Origin: Enchytraeus crypticus
Taxonomy: Eukaryota; Annelida; Clitellata; Enchytraeida; Enchytraeidae
NCBI GenBank assembly: GCA_905160935.1
Contig: CAJHZI010000683.1
Span: 1-64,000 of the forward strand
Reading direction: 5' to 3'
DNA: 64,000 bases
The notes beneath the pieces are model-generated. The model saw only the letters and a list, made by a program, of their open reading frames with translations, was not told the DNA's origin and searched no databases. This document shows, in pieces, positions 1 through 10,800 of this stretch (positions within the stretch are counted from its first letter, which is position 1; each line of letters starts with the position of its first letter). The position numbers and the translations under genes are program-made.

Positions 1-47
<47 letters not shown>

Positions 48-66
48 GTCTATCTAAATATATATA

Positions 67-858
67 CATTGTGAGTCAAAAAAAACATGTGCGCAGTCTC
101 ACGCCCATAACTTCTATATTAGTGAACCGATTTTGTAACTTCTTGCATGGGTATAATCAGGAAAACATTTGCTATAAAATAACATTGAGTGACTCTGTTA
201 ATTGTTATTTTTGCGTTGAAGCAGTGCTTGAAAATATGCGCGACTGAAAATATTCAGTTGAAGTAAATCAATCGCTACAGAATGTTTACAAATCCAGTGG
301 AACTAACAATGAAATACACGAAACAAACAGTGTCATACAGCTACTGTCAACTGTCAAAACATATGCTCAAAATGTCCTCCTTTGGCGCGAATACAAGCAC
401 AGAGATGCTTGCGCTACTTATCTTTTGCATTGTCAATGACAGATTGCTGCATGTCTTGCCAAACGTCCACCAGGCGTTGCTTCAACTCGTCCACGTTATT
501 TATTTTCTTCTTTTCGGAGTAATTTCTCTACTAAGCAATCTAGCCCTCCTAGCATCAATTTTTTGTTGGAAATTCGGCAAACAACCAATGTGCACCATCA
601 CCCTTTAAGAGGTACAAGTTTTTTTATGAGCACGTTATCTTCATTAGTAAAGACCATTTTAAAATTTCAACAAAAACAGACTATGTTTGTAAAATCGTCT
701 CTTATTGTTTAAAATAAACCAGAAGTGTCACAAACACTAGATTTAAGATTAATACTTTTCTTCTTCTTTATAATTCTGAAAATATTTTCAAAATCGGTTC
801 ACAAGTGTCAAAGTTGTGCACGAAACACTGCGCACATGATTTTTTATGACTCACAGTG
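67..858 (-). mobile_element. Tc1/mariner-like element, decayed, in a (TA)n tract
   Basis: The ends are inverted repeats: TACATTGTGAGTC at 65-77 and GACTCACAGTGTA at 848-860, with more matching bases inward (ATGTGCGCAGT, GTGAACCGATTTTG). The flanking TA fits the mariner/Tc1 target duplication, and both flanks are (TA)n microsatellite. On the minus strand, about 600-330 gives a decayed transposase C-terminus with stops, ending in ACIRAKGGHFEHML, typical of Tc1/mariner transposases. Not functional. Confidence 0.75.
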
Positions 859-877
859 TATATATATATATACACAC

Positions 878-916
<39 letters not shown>

Positions 917-1612
917 TCTTAGTGCACTGCCTACTGGCAGGTCCATGGTACAAAACGCCTCCACTATTCTCTGTCTTCCGCCTTCCTCTTCATTTCCACA
1001 TATGAGTGGGTCTTTAAATCATCTAACATACTTAATCTTGGCCTGCCCCTGCCTCTTTTTCCTTCCATTCTACCTTCTATGACCTCTTTTAATAGACCTT
1101 CCCCCCTTAGAATGTGTCCTATCCATCTCTTCTTCCTATTTCTTAATACATTTATCAACTGTCTATCTGTGCCAACTATCTCCAGGACTTCCTCATTTGT
1201 AACCTTTTGAGTCCAGCTAATCCTCTCCATTCTTCTACAAATCCACATTTCCAATGCCTCCAGTTTCCTAATATCTTCCTTCCTTAAGGTCCATGTTTCA
1301 CATCCATGCAATAGCGTGGTCCAAACCAAAGTTTTCACTATGGATATGTTTGTATCTTTCTTTAGGACTTTTTGTTAATAGTTCTTTCTATTACATAAGC
1401 CGCTTTGCTTGTGCAATCTACGGCAATATTTCCGTCTCACATCCGTCAAGGTGATAGAAGACCAAAATATTGAAAAATCCTTAGCTGTTCATTGCGGTAC
1501 CATTTATTGTGATATTAACTTCACCTTCAGTTATTGGATACTACTCAGAAACTTTCGTTCTCTTTATTAATCTTCAATGCGCGAGATCTCAATGCCGTAT
1601 CATTCAGCACAT
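917..1612 (-). mobile_element. LINE 3' fragment (family alpha), minus strand
   Basis: The minus-strand frame reads [20 protein letters not shown], then [20 protein letters not shown], then [10 protein letters not shown] and MKRKAEDRE, the end of a LINE reverse-transcriptase ORF (a nucleic-acid-binding tail common in metazoan LINEs). The element terminates at the bases CTTAGTGCACTGCC and abuts a (TA)n tract. Sequence beyond 1340 is diverged RT. It is the best-preserved tail of a family with at least twelve pieces here. Confidence 0.8.
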
Positions 1613-1705
1613 TTGTATCTATATATATATTATATATAGATATAATATATAATATACATATAGTATCCATATATTATATTTATACTATATGATATATATA
1701 CATAT

Positions 1706-1780
<75 letters not shown>

Positions 1781-1857
1781 GAGAGAGGGGGGGGGAGAGA
1801 GAGAGAGAAATATGTTTTATTTCCACAAATGTTCACAATGAACAAAAGTTTGAAGAT

Positions 1858-2105
1858 TGACCAACCGGTGACTGCGCGTGTCGTAGAAGGCGACTAAAGC
1901 ACTAAGATCCATACCAACGTCAGAAAGGGCATTCATTCTGTTGGTGAGCGCCTAAGCTCCAGAAATTTCTACAAAACTTTAAACGAATGGAAAAGTCTCA
2001 AATATGGGATTGGCTGATGGTGTGGTGTGGAGCAGAGAGGATTTTAGACAGTCTATTCGTGTCCCGACCCTGGTTGAACTGGGAATAAAGGGAAGAAGAT
2101 GATGA
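1858..2105 (+). repeat. SINE-like repeat with GATGATG tail (family 3)
   Basis: The stretch from GACCAACCGGTGACTGCGCG to GGGAAGAAGATGATGATG recurs as diverged copies at about 46330-46535 (same strand), 41533-41690 and 50055-50375 (opposite strand). Shared blocks are TAGAAGGCGACTAAAGCAC, CCAACGTCAGAAAGG and AGACAGTCTATTCGTGTCCC. Every copy ends in a GAT/ATC trinucleotide tract. No coding potential is seen. Confidence 0.65.
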
Positions 2106-2221
2106 TGCTGCTACATATTTTATTCTGCTACATAATTTCTTTTGTTTGCCTAATTCAGTTTGTATTTGTATATTGTCTTATTTTCTTTTCTAGCAATACT
2201 GTCACTTGTTTGGTGAATAAA

Positions 2222-2299
<78 letters not shown>

Positions 2300-2307
2300 A
2301 TATATAT

Positions 2308-2355
<48 letters not shown>

Positions 2356-3354
2356 TGCCCAATAATTAGTTTTACAAAACTTGTAGGTATGTCTGACTTC
2401 TGCGTTCATGCAGGATTGTTTCGAAATGCATTAATCTATTAGCGTCTTATATTTGAAGACCAATAATTCCATCGCTTCTCTTTACATAAACGTACATCAA
2501 CTTTATACCAATGCACCATTTCTTCAGCCCACTGCCTTTAAATTTTTACATCTCTAAATCTCAGCCCAATATCTTTAAATCATCTATTTGACACAATGTC
2601 GCACTGGGCCTAGACTCTAGACCCTGGCTAATTTCAGTATTTCGGATCATCAATTCATACATACTGCGGCTTTTTAATTGTCTAATTAATTCACACTGCC
2701 TTACTTAAAGCATAACGCCTCATCTGAGAAAAACTAAAAGTGCTTTTTAGACTAGATCATTCATGAAAAATAATTACTTCTATTTTATTCTATACTAAAA
2801 ACAGTTCAGTTTCTTGCACGGGTTCAAAGTCAGAGAACAATTCTGTACAAGACAGTCTCTCTAACATACAAGTCCATCACTACACCCGGCAACAGTTACA
2901 TGTCTCACTACAATTAGGGCACCCTATCTCCGAGCAGTTTTGGGTTTAGAAGTATTTGCAAAATAGAAAATACCATTTTATTTTCTAAAATAGAAAGTAC
3001 TACGTTATTTTCTATTTTCAAAATAGGTTTCAAAAGTAGCCTATTTTCAAAAGTTTTCATAATACTTTTAGAAAGTATTTTGAAGTCTTTTCCAAATACT
3101 TTCTAAAATTCTTTTCAAAATGCCTTTCTTTAATTTTTTTGTTTGAAGTTTAGTTAACTAAATTTTGTTCACCCTCTCTGAGAACATAAAACGAACGAAA
3201 GGTATTATTTACATTCTTTAGCAGGCACCGTGTATTTGTAATATATTTTAATTGAATAACATTCATCTTAATTGATCCTACATCATGTTACTTTATTGTA
3301 AATTAATTATCTTTATTTAAATAAATTTTAAAGGAACATCTCGCATCTACAGAC
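2106..3354. other. Non-coding; (TA)n tract and AT-rich sequence
   Basis: A long (TA)n with TACATG interruptions fills about 2222-2352. Around 2945-3120 there are short degenerate repeats of AAATACTTTCTAAAA type. I see no gene. Confidence 0.5.
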
Positions 3355-3610
3355 TGCGCATTAAAAACAACCCCTAGCAAAATTACGATAGCTTAGTCAA
3401 TTCTTAATATTTCGCCTTGAAATTTCAGTGTTCTCTTGTGGAGGAATTTTGCCACACTCTGACAAAATTTTGTATAAATATTTTAAAGGAACCAGAGTTA
3501 TCGACGTTTTTGCGTAAAAATGAATTTTTTCATGTAACAAGCAACGTAAAACGTCAATTAGATTCAATTCCTTTTTGTAAATGTGCTGGTCCTGAAAAGG
3601 GCCGTTAATT
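3355..3610 (+). repeat. Solo end of a mariner-type DNA transposon
   Basis: This stretch (GCCTTGAAATTTCAGTGTTC ... CGTCAATTAGATTCAATTCC ... GGGCCG) is the same as the left arm of the element at 17285-18105, roughly 80% identical by eye. No transposase follows, so it is a solo terminal or internally deleted copy. Confidence 0.6.
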
Positions 3611-3919
3611 GATAAGACGCATAGTAATAAACCTATCTAAAAGTGAAATTGACCTATACACGTTCGTGAAAAAAATCGAGTATTTATTTCTTCTATTAAA
3701 AGAATAAAATTAGTTATTTTACACTTTAAAAAAAATATTTTTCCATTTTTATTTAATTTTATTGATATTATATTTTACTCTACAAAAAGTTGCGAACGAG
3801 ATAGTGTTTGCCAAAATCAATAGGGGATTCATCCCCCAATTCCCCCCTTGGCTACGAACATGTTTTCCATGCTTGCTTGCGAATCTTCCATTTCAAGAAC
3901 AGAGCAAATTTACTTTAAT

Positions 3920-4610
3920 GATATTCCAAAGGTTGATTGTGAGAAGTCATAATTTTTTGATAGAGCAAAGTCGTTTAAATGGCACAGGAATAATAGTAGA
4001 GGCAAATTGTACACTTTTGTTAATGCGATACTAGGGAGACTAAAATCAAACGCAGCAATTGATGTCCTATTAAAATTAATACATTATCAAGCGGTTTCTT
4101 TGCTACTTTATGGCATTTTTTCTTTATCTTTGTCAAATGCTGAACTGAAAGATTTTTGTAATGCTTACAATTATGTGTACTATAAAAAATTTTCGAACTT
4201 TTCATAAAGGTACTATGTCGTATTGCCAGTGGTATTGTGGCTTTTGGCAATTTGAATTACTCTATCATTACCACAGATATACCTTCTTACATAAGGTAAT
4301 TGTCTCTGGATGCTTGGATATTAAGCTAGATTTAGATAAGTCAGATTATATCGATTATTTTAATATTAAAACTTAATATGCAATTCAGGATGATGATTCT
4401 ATGGTAAAATAAGACAAAGTTTGGACTTATTTTGAAGGTATTAGATTGCTGAAAGTCGAGCCTAAGATAAAAGGCGATTTTAGTTTCTATTTTTCTACTT
4501 GCAAACTCTTTGATGGTTAATCCGTAATTTCTGTTATTCTGTTCGTTCGATATTTTGTCATTTCTTGTTCTGTACTTGATGCCATGAATTTTGGTGAATA
4601 AAGATCATAT
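3920..4610 (+). mobile_element. LINE 3' fragment (family gamma)
   Basis: Two overlapping frames, broken by a frameshift near 4200, read FVNAILGRLKSN..., VSLLLYGIFSLSL, YNYVYYKKF and then YCQWYCGFWQFELLYHYHRY. This is the C-terminal (thumb/connection) region of a LINE reverse transcriptase, followed by a 3' UTR ending ATGAATTTTGGTGAATAAAG. A second copy with the same protein end and the same 3' UTR motif lies at 52255-52700. Broken, not functional. Confidence 0.65.
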
Positions 4611-5224
4611 ATAATTACTTTTAACTGAAGCTAGCTTTGCACTCTATCCTCTCAATACTATGTATAAGGTTTTACCAGTGTACGCTTTCAAGAAAACAAA
4701 TATTTATTTTATATATATGAAAAATGTGTTTTGTTTTTAAATTACAAATATGACGCTGCGATGAAATTTATACTCGCCACAAATTGATAGTGGACATATA
4801 ACAGAGTTGTAATTAGCGATAATAATTAATAACTATAAATATTAATTTATTATTTTGTCAATCATCTATTCGTTAGTTGTTCACATATCTTGATATTAAT
4901 TCTTTAACAATTTGTAAAATATTTATATTATAAATATGACGCTGCAATTAAATTTTAAATTATACTCGCCTTAAACTTTATATTCTTGAATATAATATTC
5001 CAGAAAAGTTTAAGATCTTTAATTTAATAAAAATTTGATTAAATTAGTTTAAGTTAGTTTAATTTACTAAATTAGTTTAATTAAAGTTTAAGAGCTTCAA
5101 TTATCGGACTGTTTTGGTATTATAAGTATAACTTACGATATCAGCGTTACTTCGGACAGACAGAACTGGCTCATGATATTTATATAGGTAAGCCCAATAT
5201 ATACCTGTATGGAAAAATGCACGC
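4611..5224. other. Non-coding AT-rich stretch
   Basis: A block reading AATATGACGCTGC...ATACTCGCC occurs twice (about 4746-4778 and 4934-4972), a local duplication. Short TTAGTTTAA repeats lie at about 5040-5095. No gene seen. Confidence 0.45.
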
Positions 5225-5942
5225 ATCTAGAAAAATGTACCCATTGGCGGATCCAGGGGGCCCGCCCCCCTTTGGCCCGGTGATAAAAAATAGTTAAACT
5301 ATATTTTCATTGTTTCTATGGCAATTTGTGTCAGTATGTTTGTAAGGGTAGTGGTTAGGATAGTGGAACGGGGGTACTAGAGGGAACTCAGTTCCACTAG
5401 ATCAAATTTTTTTAAATATGGGACTAGGGGCCCATATTTTGTATACTAGAAGCCCTGTAAATGGAAGGGGCCCGAAAAATGTTGACCGTCAATTTTCAGT
5501 TTAATCACTGTATAATAGGAAAAATGGTGCTAGTAAAAATGTGAACTCTGTCCCACAGCAGTGGTGCAAACAGCCTTGGATGGGAGGGGCTTAAGCCTCC
5601 GCCCCTACAGCCAAAATTAGGTCACTTTTTCCATTCGTCTAGATCCGCTGAGTTTCTTCAGAGGTGAAACAATTAGCCTACTTTTTCCAAAATAAATGTA
5701 GGATTTCAGTAATTTAAGGTTTTTTCTCACTTTAGTACGGGTATGAGTGGGGGAGGGGTGTAAGATACACTCCCTCTAGTAGCCGAGCTCAGTAGTGAAA
5801 ACATTTTTAGCCCCCACCACAGCATTTTTTCTGATTGCGTCACATGTCCCGAAAAAGGCGGGCGTAAGCAAAAAGTGTGTACATTCTCAAAAAAATTTCG
5901 GGCCGCCCCCTTGAAAATTTCCTGGATCCGCTCCTGAATGTA
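5225..5942. mobile_element. Probable non-autonomous DNA element with GCGGATCCAGG ends
   Basis: The left end reads GGCGGATCCAGGGGGCCCG and the right end, on the opposite strand, AGCGGATCCAGGAAATTTT, both followed inward by G/C-rich GGGGGC blocks, so the ends form an imperfect inverted repeat about 700 bases apart. The interior is G/C-richer than its surroundings and has no ORF. Its right end abuts a LINE fragment. Confidence 0.45.
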
Positions 5943-6118
5943 CCAATTCTCTCAAGAACTTCATCATTTGTAACCTGCTGTGTCTAGCAAATCCTCTCAA
6001 TTCTTCTCCAAATCCACATTGCCAATGCCTCTGGTTTCCTGATATCTTCATTCCTTAACGTCCAAGTTTCACTTCTATATAATAGCGTGGTCCAAACGAA
6101 GGTTTTAACTTTATCTCA
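5943..6118 (-). mobile_element. LINE fragment (family alpha)
   Basis: The sequence matches the minus-strand copy at 1160-1345 (ACTTCATCATTTGTAACC..., CACATTGCCAATGCCTC, TAATAGCGTGGTCCAAAC). Truncated on both sides. Confidence 0.65.
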
Positions 6119-6295
6119 TATATATACTAAATGGAATGAAAGTCAACTAATTTACAACTCTCTTACTATTAAAATGAAATGGATCGTTAAGTGATATCCG
6201 CGAAAATTAATATTTAATTTATTAAGGCATACATAAAATTCTACGCATTAATTTTAATTCAAAATCTTTCACATCTTGTAAAAGTCGGTAGAAAG

Positions 6296-7370
6296 ATGTC
6301 AGGAACATCTGAGGCTGAGGAAATGGACTCATATAAGGATAAATGTCAAGGTGAAGGAAGGCCTGGCTGCTATCAGTACATGTCTGCTCACCTAGATGAA
6401 GGTAAACCACCTGAACGTCGAGCACCAACCACATCAGAGCGGATCACCAGAGCTATGTATCTCACCAGCACCATGCATGGGCTCATTCATATGAAAGTGT
6501 CCAGAGGTTAGCGGTAACTCTGCTTCCGTGCGCGACATTGTCTTAAATGGTATTGGAAAATGTAACTATAGGCCTACATGTATATATATATAATATATTA
6601 TATATATATATAATATATATATATATTATATATTATATACATGTATATATAGGCCTATATTTATATATACTCGGTGTTTTTATAGCTGATACCCCTAATT
6701 ACTTTTACATTAAAGTCATAAGGAGTTGACCAATGTTCTTGAAATTTACAGTACGTGACAGCTGCCAATTCTACCACACATAGAGAAATTTTGTTCGAAT
6801 ATCTTAAATAACGTGAAAGTTATAGTTTTGAGAATATGAGTGGGGGCAGATAAGAAATTTCCAGTACAGGATTACGAGCGTGTTACGTGCAGCGTAAAAT
6901 TATCTTCATTAATATAGTAGCTAACGCGTAAGATACAATTTCTGCAAATAATATTTTGAATAGTAATCATTTCTTTTCAAAACGACATAAATACGTGCTG
7001 ATACGTTCGTATTTGACAAAGTTATTGAACTTTTAATGCATGAATTAAGTCCTTAGGCCTACGTGTGCTTGGCGAGAGCTCAGCTGCCGTGAGACGATGA
7101 GAGCGCAGTACTATTGCAATGCATGCATTAAAAGTTAGATGGTAGAATCAGGATTTGTCGCTACAGCTTCTGGAAAAATTAAATCGCAAGAGAATTTTGG
7201 CTGGTTCTGGATACGTGAACAAGAGACAACCGCCTTCCCCAGAGTTCTACGCCATCAGGGGTCGACGAGGCTCCGCCCCCTGTCAGCCCGAGTAGGCAGA
7301 GTCCACAAGTCAATGACCGCCTCGTCACAGAAGTTCACAATCATGGACTCACGGAGATCAATTACCAAGT

Positions 7371-7438
<68 letters not shown>

Positions 7439-7809
7439 TATTATTATTAGTATTATTAATATTAATATGGCTATAATTAATGATATTGCAAGGCCTAAAC
7501 ATCATTCTATTGCAGGAATTGTGAAGAGATTCTTCTGGATTCTAATTTTCATCGGATCCACAGCTGGTCTGATCTACAACTCCGTGACTCTGACGGTAAA
7601 CTACTTCAGCTACCCTATCATGGTCGACCTGGAGATAGTGCCCTACCAGAAGAAAGATTTTCCAGCGGTTACACTGTGTAACCTGAATCCAGTGAAACGA
7701 TCCAATCTTCTCCGTAAATATCAACTGCTCAGCTCAGAGCCGCCGAGTTCTGTGTCCACGTCCCGTTCCACTGAGTCTGGAAGAGCGGGACGAAGGAAAA
7801 GATCTGTAG
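6296..7809 (+). CDS. Gene A exons 1-2: cytoplasmic N-terminus, TM1, first ectodomain strand, furin-like site
   Basis: Exon 1 (6296-6506) encodes 70 residues, ending ...[13 protein letters not shown], with the conserved His-Gly gating motif. Donor is G|GTTAGC in phase 1. Exon 2 (7516-7809) follows acceptor TATTGCAG and begins [18 protein letters not shown], a hydrophobic TM1, then NYFSYP, then [16 protein letters not shown], the hallmark start of a DEG/ENaC ectodomain. The exon ends in a Ser-rich linker and GRRKRSV before donor GTAAGT. The spliced glycine codon at the junction is recreated exactly as in other family members' TM1 entry. Intron 1 ends in a (TTA)n tract. Confidence 0.88.
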
Positions 7810-10800
7810 GTAAGTAGGTATAAATCCATCATTAAATAAGTAATCAGTAAATAAGTTAATCATTTAAATGAGTGACTAAATAAGTCAATAAACATTTTAA
7901 TAAAATAAATTATATAATTATAAAAAGTTGTGAAGGCTCTTTGAAATTGACATAGTAATTTGTCTAGATCAGCAAGTGTTTTTATTCCAGCATTGTTACG
8001 GTAACCTTTATCTCTAAATAATGAAATATTTATATGCAATAATTCTACTAAATCATTAAACCAAACTTGCTTTATTAGATCTCATATATTAAGCATGGGC
8101 CAAAAATAAAAATAACAATTGTAAGCACACTAAAAACAAATTAATTAAATTTTAGTGAAAAGATCAACGTCTCACGCCTAATAGTAGTCGAACCGAGTAT
8201 GGTTCCACTCAATCTTTCTCTGCTGTCTGAACTATTCGCCAATTGAAACTGAAACACAATTTTGAATATTCATGAGTATTTATATTCCGACTGGTAGCCA
8301 AGTTTGGCATCAAGATTGCGTTTTACGCAGTATTGACGTTTGGCATCAAGATTGCGTGAAACGCAGTGTTGATGCCAAAATTGTTTTATGTAATAGTCGT
8401 GTTTCAAAACCGAGCCCTACCGTATCTGACAGTAGGCCTACACTATGGAAGCAGTTTTGAAACTACAGATTTTAAAATTACACTGCCAATAACTGAGTAC
8501 CAGCTGGTTACAATAAACTCCTAGTGGCTACCATGTAAGATTGGAACTATCGTTTGGTTATCATGTAAGTTATCATGTAAGATTTGAACTATCGTTTGGT
8601 TATCATGTAAGATTTGAACTATCGTTTGGTTACCCTGTAAGATTTGAACTATCGTTGATATGAAAATTTCTGATAAATATTTAATAGTAAAATCCACTTG
8701 CAAGCTCGGAAGCATTGAAGGTGAGGGAAGATAAAAGTTAGACTATATGCTGACCAGACAACGGAACAGTAACAGTGTAACGAATTCTAAGGCATACTCA
8801 AGTGCGGATGAAAATTCAGATCACAGTCAAGTAATGGCCAAAACATTGGGTGCAATTAAAGAAAAATCTTAAAATAACAATAAGATATCGAATATGAACT
8901 GATTTAACTAGTAAGAAGTCCATAAAATATGGCTGTGGAAAGACAAATAAAGAATGACAAGTACAACGAAATTACAAGGTAAACGAAAAATGGGGTCAGC
9001 TGAAAGAGGTTATTAAAATGAGAGCTAAAGAAGGATATGCTTATCTTAACGCAAAACATGGATAAAACTCATAAATCACACGAGAAGTGTAAGACAAAAA
9101 GAACGAAAGGAAGACATGGAAAGGTATTTACGTGAGTTATGATCGAACGGAATATAGAAGGTTAAACAATGAGCTTAGATGCACTACAGAATCGCAAAAT
9201 ATTGTCGGAGTGAAAAATTCGAGGAATTAGTAGAATTTGACAAATGAACGATCTAATCTGTTGTATCAAGACGTCAGGAAATTGACAAAAACTTACATGT
9301 ATACAAGTAAGGAGATGCAAAGAATATTAACATATAATTATGCTATAGACGAGTAATTGTTTAGACAAAACTTTAGTGTTTCTTCGATTTCCTTCTTTCT
9401 TTGTTTACTGCGGTGGTCAGCTCGATAGGGTACTTCAGCACCCTCTCTGATGGCCGTGGTGGGCAAATTTTAGTTTCTGTTTGACGCTACATATGTTGAT
9501 TCTCACTTTTGTCTGCTGATTTATCTGTTTTCACAATTATTTGTCCATGTTTGATGAATTTCTAAATAAACATACTTAATAGGTTACACATTTTTCCTAG
9601 AATGGATAGCACTTCACGATCTTCGTTAGCTATGCTAATTCGATCAATCTTATTGTCATTGCACTTAGTACAGATTATACACCTATTGTTGCAATAGCTA
9701 CTGTAGTTATTAGTTACTGTAGTTCTTATAAAAGTCTTAAGCAATTACACTAGGTTTAGTTAACTTAATCTAGCATCGTTTAACGAGAGCCTTATCGTAT
9801 CTCTCCATTGCTCTACCTCTCTCTCCACCAACATCATTCTCCAGCAAGCAGTGTCCATCAACACTGGTCAGCCACCGCACAACACCTACCGGCCAACTCT
9901 GTCACCCAGCACTGTCCATCAAACTCTTGCCGCACACAGTCTATCAGCGCTTCATTGACGGAGTCTATATACTTTTATATATAGTTTTACACAACGATAT
10001 ACTATAGAAGAGAAACTCAGATATGCACAGACATTCACAGAGATACTCTATACGTAGGCCTATACCCAATGCTGTTATTAAAGCTCATTCTTCGAAAAGT
10101 CTTTGGATACATCGGACGTCTCTCCAGACTATGGATTATTTAGGCATTCATTCTGGATATTCACTAGGATTACACAACGATATGGGTTAACTTGATGAAA
10201 TCATGCGGGTTAACAAAGTACAGCATTATACAAATATAATCAATAAGTTATCATAATTTTGTAGATTTTATCACAATTCGATATACATGTACTTTCCCAA
10301 TTACCATATAACTATGCATTCCACAATCTGCATGTATTATGCAACCTGTATGAATTCTACAATCTACAAGTAATCTACAATTTATATGTATTCAACAATC
10401 AACATATTTTGGACAATTTATATGTATTCAACAATCTACATGTATTCTACAATCCATATACATAATAGATGTGTTTGTATTCTAAATGCGCATCCATTAC
10501 TGCATGCAGCCTATTCTACATTCCACGTGCATAGAGCTGGTGAAGGTGGAGCTTGTAAATCATCACAGATTGTACAGTTAATGAAATTATAAGCTACAGG
10601 GAAAGCCTTAAATGCATTTTATGCTGAGCAAAAGGTTATACCTCTTTGGTTTTGGACAGTAGTTCTATGATAAGGGGAGAGACGTTGAAAGTAGTTCACG
10701 AGTCTGCAGGTATTGACTTATTGTGTTTGACTGATGTCGTAGATTACGAATGTGACATAGGCTGGCTGTTGCACGGACCGTACTGTTACTATACCTCCAC

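Noticed and set aside
282-608. Plus-strand 108-codon frame with hydrophobic stretches
   Set aside because: The opposite strand gives a recognisable Tc1/mariner transposase C-terminus within an element with inverted ends.
7139-7450. Open frame ending in poly-Asn/poly-Tyr upstream of gene A exon 2
   Set aside because: The tail is the (AAT)n/(TTA)n microsatellite. Exon 1 at 6296 joins exon 2 in frame and supplies the expected His-Gly motif, so this frame is intronic.
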